Positions 1 to 7,225 of a stretch of DNA of 8,821 nt are shown here, in pieces. How positions within the stretch are numbered: the stretch's first letter is position 1; each line of letters starts with the position of its first letter. Position numbers and translations under genes: made by a program. Where the stretch lies: NCBI GenBank assembly GCA_905236545.1, contig CAJOQO010000222.1:1-8821 (forward strand), in the 5' to 3' direction. Source of the stretch: an uncultured Lachnospiraceae bacterium (GTDB lineage: Bacteria > Bacillota > Clostridia > Lachnospirales > Lachnospiraceae). Below the pieces are notes generated by a model. The model was not told where the DNA came from. It searched no databases and worked only from the letters and a program-made list of their open reading frames with translations.

Positions 1-397
1 CCACAACCGGGAACAACAGGCTGCGAAGCAGCGACGGATGCGCGTCAGCGCAGACGGTTCACGGTCTGTGGGGAAGGAGCCGTGAATAGTAACGAAAAAA
101 GTGAAACAGGGAAAAGAAATGAAAATATCACAAAAAGAAAACGTGATGTGCAAATGACGATGTAGGAATGAATGAAACAAATACAGGATAAACAAAAATA
201 GTGGTTCTGTCAACTCTGGATTTTTATATGATTTTATACTATCATGCTTAATACCTGTCGCGAATTAATCGGTTCCTGCTGCCTGTCCGGTTTTCCGGTT
301 CTTTCTCTGATCCCGAATACCGTCGTGTGCAGAGTGCATGGTTAATTCCGTCACAGTTCCCCGGGAAATCGTCGTTTACGAAGAATGGAGATGTAAT
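1..397. other. Gene-poor leader region upstream of the HAD phosphatase
   Basis: No gene is recognised here. Positions 1-86 are GC-rich and open in more than one frame (the frame from base 2 stops at 83-85, the frame from base 1 at 163-165), so the 3' end of an upstream gene could be present, but none of the short peptides resembles a family I know. The same 86 bases form three successive hairpins (21-31, 39-52, 58-86). Positions 91-200 are A- and purine-rich, typical of untranslated sequence. Positions 200-245 are AT-rich and promoter-like. Positions 245-397 would be the 5' untranslated leader of the phosphatase gene; they stay open in its frame from 338, but no ribosome binding site supports a start before 398. 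Confidence 0.5.
205..240 (+). promoter_or_regulatory. Possible promoter of the HAD phosphatase gene
   Basis: The AT-rich stretch contains a good -10 hexamer TATACT at 235-240 and an alternative TATGAT at 227-232. No good -35 lies at the correct distance: the best options are TTCTGT at 205-210, 16 bases before the alternative -10, and a poor match at 212-217 for TATACT. Transcription would start near 247 and give a leader of about 150 bases before the start codon at 398. It is the only promoter-like sequence between the unknown upstream region and the gene, but the assignment is weak. Confidence 0.3.
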
Positions 398-1534
398 ATG
401 AAAAAGATTGTTGTTGTACTGGCGTTGATTTTATGCTTTCAAAGCACGGTGTCTGTAATGGCGCATGACCAGACCGAGGCTGAGACGGAGGCTCAGTCCA
501 TTTCCGGCTGGACGGAGGGGTCTGAAGTGATGGAGTCCATTATTTCCTGTGTAACCTCTGTAACGGACAGAGAATCGGAGGATTACAGGCCTGTAGAGGA
601 TCGTATCGCTGTGTTCGATTTTGACGGAACCCTGTTTGGAGAACGGTTTCCCACGACTTTCGATACCTGCCTGATGCTTCACCGGATCCTGCATGATGAA
701 ACCTTTGAAGCACCTGATGAGGTAAAGGAAGCTGCAAAGGCCATGGAGGACGCGCTCTATCAGCATCTGCCTGAGCCGGACCAGTCGTTATCCACCGGAA
801 AGACCAGCGCGGAGTCCTTTCAGGGGATGAGGATCGACGAATACCGCGCTTATGTGAGGAATTTCATGGAAGAGCCGGCGTTTGGCTTTGACGGGATGGA
901 ATACGGGGATGCTTTTTTCCAGCCGATGACAGCCCTGGTGGAGTATCTTGCCGACCATGGGTTCAAGATTTTCATCAGCAGCGGGTCAGAACGTTCTCTG
1001 GTTCGTGAGCTGACGGATGGAACCCTGGATCAGTGGATCCCGTCGGAGAATGTGATCGGCAGCACATTCTGCCTGACTGCGTCCGGCCAGGGAGACCAGG
1101 AGGGCAACAAATATACCTATGCGGCGGATGACGCGGTTGTTCTGGAAGGAACCCTTACGGTGAAGAACCAGAAAACCAATAAGGTTTTCTCGATCATCGA
1201 CGAGATCGGAAAGGTTCCGGTTCTGGTATTCGGCAACAGCTCCGGAGACCTTGCGATGGGCCAGTATGTGGTTCAGCACGGAGGAAAAGGGTATATGCTT
1301 CTTTGCGACGACACAGAGCGTGATTACGGGGATCTGGAAACCGCGGAAGAATTTGCCCGGGAATGTGAAGCGATTGGACTCGAAACGGTGTCGATGAAGA
1401 ACGATTTTGAGACAATCTACGGTGAGGATGTCGAGAAGAACGATGCAACCGGCCTCGAGACGGAGGAGGACGCGTTCGAAGAATACGATAAGGCGGGGGA
1501 ATTCTCCACTGAGACGGAATCACTGGCGGCGTAA
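398..1534 (+). CDS. Exported HAD-superfamily phosphatase (haloacid dehalogenase-like hydrolase)
   Basis: Predicted 378-residue extracytoplasmic phosphohydrolase of the HAD superfamily; substrate unknown. An N-terminal signal sequence (MKK, hydrophobic core 4-13, possible cleavage after VMA at about residue 22) shows export. HAD motif I is DFDGT with nucleophile D74 and acid/base D76; motif II is ISSGS (193-197); a motif III lysine is probably K259 or K262; motif IV is GNSSGD with D284. About 110 residues between motifs I and II form a helical cap, as in phosphoserine-phosphatase-like and phosphorylcholine-phosphatase-like members. The tail after about residue 335 is strongly acidic and probably disordered. 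The start at 398 is chosen because GGAG at 387-390 lies 7 bases ahead and a signal peptide begins there; the open frame extends back to 338 without such support. topA begins 34 bases downstream with no terminator between, so cotranscription is possible. The fold is secure, the substrate is not. Confidence 0.85.
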   Translation: MKKIVVVLALILCFQSTVSVMAHDQTEAETEAQSISGWTEGSEVMESIISCVTSVTDRESEDYRPVEDRIAVFDFDGTLFGERFPTTFDTCLMLHRILHDETFEAPDEVKEAAKAMEDALYQHLPEPDQSLSTGKTSAESFQGMRIDEYRAYVRNFMEEPAFGFDGMEYGDAFFQPMTALVEYLADHGFKIFISSGSERSLVRELTDGTLDQWIPSENVIGSTFCLTASGQGDQEGNKYTYAADDAVVLEGTLTVKNQKTNKVFSIIDEIGKVPVLVFGNSSGDLAMGQYVVQHGGKGYMLLCDDTERDYGDLETAEEFARECEAIGLETVSMKNDFETIYGEDVEKNDATGLETEEDAFEEYDKAGEFSTETESLAA

Positions 1535-1568
1535 TGGAATCTGCAAATATCGAAAGGAAACAGGATAC

Positions 1569-3686
1569 ATGTCACGTTACCTCGTGATCGTCGAGTCCCC
1601 TACCAAGGTCAAGACGATACGTAAGTTCCTCGGCTCACAGTATAAGATCATGGCTTCCTCCGGCCATGTCAGGGATCTGCCCAAGAGCCAGCTCGGCTTT
1701 GATGTGGAGAATGACTATGAACCGAAGTATATCACGATCCGCGGGAAGGGAGAGATTCTCGCCGAGCTCCGGAAGGAAAGCAAAAAGGCGGATAAGGTTT
1801 TTCTCGCAACTGACCCGGACCGCGAAGGGGAGGCGATCAGCTGGCACCTGATGGCGGCGCTTCATCTGGATCCGGAGAAGGCATTCCGGATCACATTCAA
1901 TGAGATTACGAAAAATGCCGTGAAGGAGGCGCTGAAGAACCCGCGTCCGATCGATATGGATATGGTCGACGCGCAGCAGACAAGACGGATTCTTGACCGG
2001 ATGGTCGGCTATCGGATCAGCCCGCTGCTTTGGGCCAAGATTAAAAGAGGCCTGAGTGCGGGGCGCGTTCAGTCCGTAGCGCTTCGGCTTGTCGCGGACC
2101 GGGAGGCGGAGATCGCGGAGTTCATTCCGAAGGAGTACTGGTCCATCGAGGCTGACCTGACGCAGGAGGGAGCCGGTCAGGCTCTGACCGCACAGTATTA
2201 TGGTTCCGGATCCGGGAAAGAGGTACCGGATAATGCTGCGAGATGTGATGAGATCACCCGGGCCCTGGAGGGAGCGTCCTTCACCGTTTCGGATGTAAAG
2301 AAGGGGGAGAGGATCAGCAAGTCCCCGCTTCCCTTTACGACGAGCACCCTGCAGCAGGAGGCGGTTCATGCGCTGAACTTCAGCACGCAGAAGACGATGC
2401 GGATCGCACAGCAGCTGTATGAGGGAGTCGAGATCAGGGGAGAGGGAAGAATCGGCCTTATTACGTATCTGAGAACCGATTCTACCCGCATCTCAGAGGA
2501 AGCGCAGGATGCGGCGGCGGAATATATCAGGGAAGCGTATGGCCCGGATTATGCGGTGGAAAGAGAGCGGAAAACCGGTTCAGATCCGAAGGAGGCCGCC
2601 CAGGGGAGCGCGAGGATCCAGGATGCCCATGAGGCCATCCGTCCGACGGATATCCGGAGGACGCCAAAGGAGATTAAAGGCGCGCTGACGAGAGACCAGC
2701 TGCGTCTGTATGAGCTGATCTGGAAGCGGTTTACCGGAAGCATGATGAAGCCTGCCAGGATCGAAACACTGCAGATCAGGATCAGCGCGAAGGCGGATGA
2801 GGAATACCTGTTTACGACAGGAACCTCCCGTATCCTGTTTGAAGGATACCGGATCGTATACAAGGACAGTGAAAACGGTGAAGATCCGGAGAAGGCCGGG
2901 CTCATGTCACTGAAGGAGGGGACACGGCTGGCACTGGAACAGATCCGTCCCCTGCAGCATTTTACCCAGCCGCCGGCGCATTTCACGGAGGCCTCGCTTG
3001 TTCACACGCTGGAGAAGAACGGGATCGGACGTCCGTCTACGTACGCGCCGACGATTTCCACGCTGCTCGCGCGCCATTATGTGACAAAGGAAGGGCGCAA
3101 TCTCTTTGTGACAGAGCTGGGGGAGGCGGTGAATTCCATCATGAAGTCCTCCTTCCCGGAGGTGGATGATGTCGATTTCACAGCCAATATGGAGTCCCTC
3201 CTCGATCTGGTCGCGGACGGCAGGATGGAATGGAAAGAGATTGTCAGGAATTTCTATCCGGATCTGGATCAGGAGGTGAAGCTCGCGGAGGCGAATATCG
3301 GGAAGGTGAAGATCGCTGACGAGGATTCCGGCGTGGTCTGTGATCAGTGCGGCAGGAGAATGGTCATCAAATATGGGCCGCATGGAAAGTTCCTGGCGTG
3401 TGAAGGATTCCCGGACTGCCGCAAAACGATGCCCTATTATGAGAAGGCCGGCGTGAAATGCCCGCTCTGCGGAAAGGATGTTCTTCTGAGACGCTCGCGG
3501 AAGGGAAGAAAATTCTATGGCTGCGAGAATCCGGAATGTGACTTTATCTCCTGGGCGAAGCCCAGCGAGGTCCGCTGCCCGAAATGCGGCGGATGGATGG
3601 CTCATAAGGGGCCGATGCTGGTCTGCCAGAACAGCACCTGCGGTTATGCCTGTGAGGAAAATGCGCAGCAGGATTCGTCTAAATAG
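1569..3686 (+). CDS. topA: DNA topoisomerase I (type IA, omega protein)
   Basis: Type IA topoisomerase of 705 residues, which relaxes negatively supercoiled DNA by cutting one strand through a 5'-phosphotyrosine link. The N-terminal Toprim domain has the metal-binding acids E9 (VIVES) and D82-x-D84 with E86 and E88 (TDPDREGE). The catalytic tyrosine is Y300 in GLITYLRTDST, followed by QDAHEAIRPT (351-360) and the conserved NGIGRPSTYAPTI segment (484-496). The C-terminus has three four-cysteine zinc ribbons: C591/C594/C611/C617, C631/C634/C652/C657 and C670/C673/C686/C691. Length and order match Firmicutes TopA. The start at 1569 begins the conserved Toprim strand (MSRYLVIVESPTKVKTI) and has AAAGGA at 1553-1558 about 10 bases ahead; the frame stays open upstream to 1407, but that part overlaps the phosphatase gene and is arginine-rich shadow sequence. 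In related genomes topA often neighbours codY, as here. Confidence 0.98.
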   Translation: MSRYLVIVESPTKVKTIRKFLGSQYKIMASSGHVRDLPKSQLGFDVENDYEPKYITIRGKGEILAELRKESKKADKVFLATDPDREGEAISWHLMAALHLDPEKAFRITFNEITKNAVKEALKNPRPIDMDMVDAQQTRRILDRMVGYRISPLLWAKIKRGLSAGRVQSVALRLVADREAEIAEFIPKEYWSIEADLTQEGAGQALTAQYYGSGSGKEVPDNAARCDEITRALEGASFTVSDVKKGERISKSPLPFTTSTLQQEAVHALNFSTQKTMRIAQQLYEGVEIRGEGRIGLITYLRTDSTRISEEAQDAAAEYIREAYGPDYAVERERKTGSDPKEAAQGSARIQDAHEAIRPTDIRRTPKEIKGALTRDQLRLYELIWKRFTGSMMKPARIETLQIRISAKADEEYLFTTGTSRILFEGYRIVYKDSENGEDPEKAGLMSLKEGTRLALEQIRPLQHFTQPPAHFTEASLVHTLEKNGIGRPSTYAPTISTLLARHYVTKEGRNLFVTELGEAVNSIMKSSFPEVDDVDFTANMESLLDLVADGRMEWKEIVRNFYPDLDQEVKLAEANIGKVKIADEDSGVVCDQCGRRMVIKYGPHGKFLACEGFPDCRKTMPYYEKAGVKCPLCGKDVLLRRSRKGRKFYGCENPECDFISWAKPSEVRCPKCGGWMAHKGPMLVCQNSTCGYACEENAQQDSSK

Positions 3687-3732
3687 CACAAATAATATGT
3701 AAAACGGGATTTTCTTATGTGGATTTGAGGCA

Positions 3733-3761
3733 TAGAATTCCGCAAATTCTTGTGTTATTAT
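3733..3761 (+). promoter_or_regulatory. Candidate codY promoter (extended -10)
   Basis: An extended -10, TG at 3753-3754, one base, then TATTAT at 3756-3761, has five of six matches to TATAAT. The sequence 17 bases upstream (TAGAAT, 3733-3738) is only a weak -35, which is tolerable with an extended -10. Transcription would begin near 3768 and give a leader of about 380 bases. The AT-rich setting makes chance matches more likely, so this is a candidate only. Confidence 0.4.
3734..3750. promoter_or_regulatory. Palindrome in the codY promoter spacer (possible operator)
   Basis: A perfect 6-bp inverted repeat, AGAATT (3734-3739) and AATTCT (3745-3750) around CCGCA, lies between the candidate -35 and -10. 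Its position suits a repressor site. It matches the CodY box consensus AATTTTCWGAAAATT at only about 8 of 15 positions, so the binding protein is unknown. Confidence 0.3.
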
Positions 3762-3780
3762 TTTATTTGTAGCAAATAAA
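3762..3780. promoter_or_regulatory. 8-bp palindrome at the putative codY transcription start (possible CodY box)
   Basis: TTTATTTG (3762-3769) and CAAATAAA (3773-3780) are a perfect 8-bp inverted repeat with a 3-base centre, placed directly after the candidate -10. Bases 3764-3778 match the CodY consensus AATTTTCWGAAAATT at 10 of 15 positions. CodY commonly tolerates several mismatches, so autoregulation is possible. The stem is almost all A/T and followed by a T-rich stretch, so a weak topA terminator is the other reading. Confidence 0.35.
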
Positions 3781-4090
3781 CAAATTGCTTGTATTTTGTT
3801 TCTTTTACCGTGCGGGATTTGCAACGCGAAAGCGGCAGGATACCTTTGCGAATCCGCCCGGAGGTTTATGGGAAATGCGATTCTGAATCGTGTTCCCTGT
3901 ATAACAGCGATTCAGCACCCTGGTCTGGGGTTCCTGCAGTTTTTACTGGAAGCGATCACCCGGCTGTGAGGCGCTGATTTCGTATATGGATCTGTTCAGG
4001 AACATTCTGCGGTCATCTGTGGGGGATGACCCGCCGGAAAGGTTCTCTGAAAGGGAATGACACGATGGATGAAGCATCACGGGGAGATGC

Positions 4091-4132
4091 ACAGTCTGTC
4101 TGCACCAGGCGTAAGACGCATGGACTGTTTTT
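4091..4132 (+). promoter_or_regulatory. Terminator-like hairpin just upstream of the codY ribosome binding site
   Basis: ACAGTC (4091-4096) pairs with GACTGT (4123-4128). Inside it, CA (4106-4107) pairs with TG (4121-4122) and GCGT (4109-4112) with ACGC (4116-4119) around an AAG loop, separated by a G/A mismatch and a 9-base bulge on the left arm. Five T follow the stem (4128-4132). The structure ends 5 bases before AGGAGG (4138-4143). This could act as an attenuator or hinder ribosome access; the bulge and short T-run make it weaker than a standard terminator. Confidence 0.35.
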
Positions 4133-4148
4133 GGTACAGGAGGCAGCT

Positions 4149-4931
4149 ATGAGTGTACAGCTTCTCGATAAGACGAGAAAGATCGGCAAGTTATTGCATA
4201 ACAATAACTCCAGAAAAGTCGTGTTCAATGATATCTGCATCATATTGACTGATATTCTTGATTCGAATGTTCTTGTGATCAGCAGGAAGGGGAAGATCCT
4301 CGGGGTCAGCAGGAGGGATGATTCAGCCGGACTGACCCAGATGTTTTCCGAACGGGTCGGGGAATTCGTTGATCCCATGCTGAACGAGAGATTTCTCGCG
4401 ATTCTCTCGACGAAGGAGAACGTGAATCTTGAGACGCTGGGGTTTACAGGCGGAGAGATCAATCAGTATCAGGCGATTGTGAATCCCATTGAGATCGCGG
4501 GAGAACGGCTCGGAACCGTGTTCATGTACCGGACGGATACGCCGTATGATATCGACGATATTATTCTTTCCGAATATGGCACGACAGTTGTGGGACTTGA
4601 GATGATGCGTTCACAGAGTGAGGAGAGCGAGGAAGAGAACCGCAAGACACAGGTTGTGAAGAGTGCGCTCAACACATTGAGCTATTCCGAACTGGAAGCG
4701 ATCGTCCATATCTTTGACGAGCTGAACGGGACGGAGGGCGTCCTGGTCGCGAGCAGGATCGCGGACAGAGTCGGGATTACAAGGTCGGTGATTGTGAATG
4801 CGCTCCGGAAATTTGAGAGCGCGGGAGTGATTCAGTCCAAGAGCTCGGGCATGAAGGGAACCTATATCAAGGTGACGAATGATGCCGTTTATGCCCAGCT
4901 GGATGAGCTGAGGAAGGAAAGAAAACACTGA
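4149..4931 (+). CDS. codY: Global transcriptional repressor CodY
   Basis: CodY, 260 residues (family about 257-265), is a dimeric DNA-binding regulator that senses GTP and branched-chain amino acids and represses nutrient-acquisition and biosynthetic genes in low-GC Gram-positive bacteria. Residues 1-155 form the GAF-like effector-binding domain (DSNVLVISRKGKILGVS at 38-54; ERLGTVFMYR at 119-128; LSEYGTTVVGLEMMR at 140-154), followed by a charged linker helix (155-170). The C-terminal winged helix-turn-helix is nearly identical to the family pattern: ASRIADRVGITRSVIVNALR at 201-220, then KFESAGVI (221-228) and GMKGTYIKV (234-242). The start at 4149 has a perfect AGGAGG (4138-4143) 5 bases ahead and gives the usual N-terminus MSVQLLDKTRKI. 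An in-frame ATG at 4065 with AAGGGA 8 bases ahead would add 28 residues unlike CodY. A strong terminator follows, so codY ends its transcription unit. Confidence 0.98.
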   Translation: MSVQLLDKTRKIGKLLHNNNSRKVVFNDICIILTDILDSNVLVISRKGKILGVSRRDDSAGLTQMFSERVGEFVDPMLNERFLAILSTKENVNLETLGFTGGEINQYQAIVNPIEIAGERLGTVFMYRTDTPYDIDDIILSEYGTTVVGLEMMRSQSEESEEENRKTQVVKSALNTLSYSELEAIVHIFDELNGTEGVLVASRIADRVGITRSVIVNALRKFESAGVIQSKSSGMKGTYIKVTNDAVYAQLDELRKERKH

Positions 4932-5012
4932 CACAAAAGATTCACAAAGAAAGAAAAACGGAGAATAAAAGAGAAAAAAAGAGTATAAATTAGAATACTG
5001 CAGAAGAAAATG

Positions 5013-5052
5013 GAATTATGCATATCCGCAGGGGTTGCATAATTCTTTTTTT
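5013..5052 (+). terminator. Intrinsic terminator of codY
   Basis: GAATTATGCA (5013-5022) and TGCATAATTC (5036-5045) form a perfect 10-bp stem with a 13-base loop that can close further through CC/GG (5026-5027 with 5031-5032). Seven T follow (5046-5052). It lies 82 bases after the codY stop. Its right arm overlaps the -35 region of the groE promoter. Confidence 0.85.
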
Positions 5053-5062
5053 CTGTTATGAT
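5035..5062 (+). promoter_or_regulatory. groESL promoter
   Basis: An extended -10, TG at 5054-5055 then TATGAT at 5057-5062, is preceded at 16 bases by TTGCAT (5035-5040), which keeps the TTG of the -35 consensus. The predicted start near 5069 puts the CIRCE operator at about +7 to +33, the usual arrangement for HrcA-controlled vegetative promoters. The -35 lies in the right arm of the codY terminator. Confidence 0.7.
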
Positions 5063-5074
5063 GAGTACCGTAAT

Positions 5075-5101
5075 TTAGCACTCATATTTAAAGAGTGCTA
5101 A
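5075..5101. promoter_or_regulatory. CIRCE operator (HrcA binding site)
   Basis: TTAGCACTC (5075-5083), nine bases, GAGTGCTAA (5093-5101) is an exact match to the CIRCE consensus. HrcA binds this element and represses chaperone operons until heat or misfolded protein titrates GroEL away from HrcA. It lies between the promoter and groES, so it should control the groESL operon. hrcA itself is not in the window. Confidence 0.97.
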
Positions 5102-5187
5102 TAAGTCGAGGAGGGCATTCCACATCCGGGGACTGTACAGACACGGATATCGGAAAGCATTCATGCACAGGAATGGAGGCAAGTATT

Positions 5188-7108
<1,921 letters not shown>

Positions 7109-7142
7109 TGACCGGAAGAAATTCCTGAGAACAAAGAAGTTG

Positions 7143-7174
7143 CAAAGTGGTCTGGTGGAAACCAGACCACTTTG
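7143..7174 (+). terminator. Hairpin after groEL, probable terminator
   Basis: A perfect 13-bp stem pairs 7143-7155 with 7162-7174 around a TGGAAA loop (7156-7161). It lies 34 bases after the groEL stop, the expected place. What follows is TTATAAT and not a clean T-run, although TTT forms the stem base, so termination may be partial. The same bases supply the extended -10 of the next promoter. Confidence 0.6.
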
Positions 7175-7181
7175 TTATAAT
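7173..7181 (+). promoter_or_regulatory. Extended -10 promoter of the downstream membrane protein gene
   Basis: TG at 7173-7174, one base, then TATAAT at 7176-7181 is a full consensus extended -10. No -35 is evident 16-18 bases upstream, which lies in the hairpin, but extended -10 promoters can work without one. Transcription would begin near 7188, after GGAGG (7183-7187), and would keep AAGGA at 7209-7213 as the ribosome binding site. Confidence 0.5.
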
Positions 7182-7225
7182 CGGAGGAAAAGAAACGTTG
7201 CACGAACGAAGGAATCTTGGAAGGC

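Larger units (their letters stand above)
3687..4148 (+). other. Non-coding topA-codY interval and long codY leader
   Basis: These 462 bases lack a convincing gene. Positions 3690-3806 are AT-rich and hold a candidate promoter with two palindromes. Positions 3807-4148 have higher GC and several potential RNA hairpins: 3878-3890 or the competing 3883-3915, 4009-4034, and 4091-4128 followed by five T. A 33-codon frame at 3868-3969 has GGAGG only 3 bases before its ATG. No good intrinsic terminator for topA is visible, so read-through from topA into codY cannot be excluded. The frame of codY is open from 4026, but that segment is not like any CodY N-terminus. Confidence 0.6.

Noticed and set aside
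82..165. GTG-started 27-codon frame after GGAAGGAG at 72-79
   Set aside because: The spacing to GTG is only 2 bases, the peptide is low-complexity Lys/Asn/Glu, and the sequence around it looks untranslated.
209..214. Perfect TTGACA on the reverse strand, a possible divergent promoter
   Set aside because: At 17 bases only TTATCC is found, a poor -10, and no reverse-strand gene to the left is supported.
1407..1568. 54-codon N-terminal extension of TopA
   Set aside because: It overlaps the phosphatase gene in another frame and encodes arginine-rich nonsense; the conserved Toprim domain begins at 1569.
3703..3716. AAAAC...GATTTTC as a topA terminator
   Set aside because: The possible stem is only four A/T pairs, too weak, and no long T-run follows.
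2907..3824. Long reverse-strand open frame (305 codons) over the end of topA, and a similar 244-codon one at 1635-2369
   Set aside because: They lie fully or mostly opposite topA, which is clearly coding. The translations have no recognisable domain and reflect codon bias of the sense gene.
3789..3977. 62-codon frame in the topA-codY interval
   Set aside because: It starts with TTG without a ribosome binding site and has no recognisable sequence; the 33-codon frame inside the same region has better signals.
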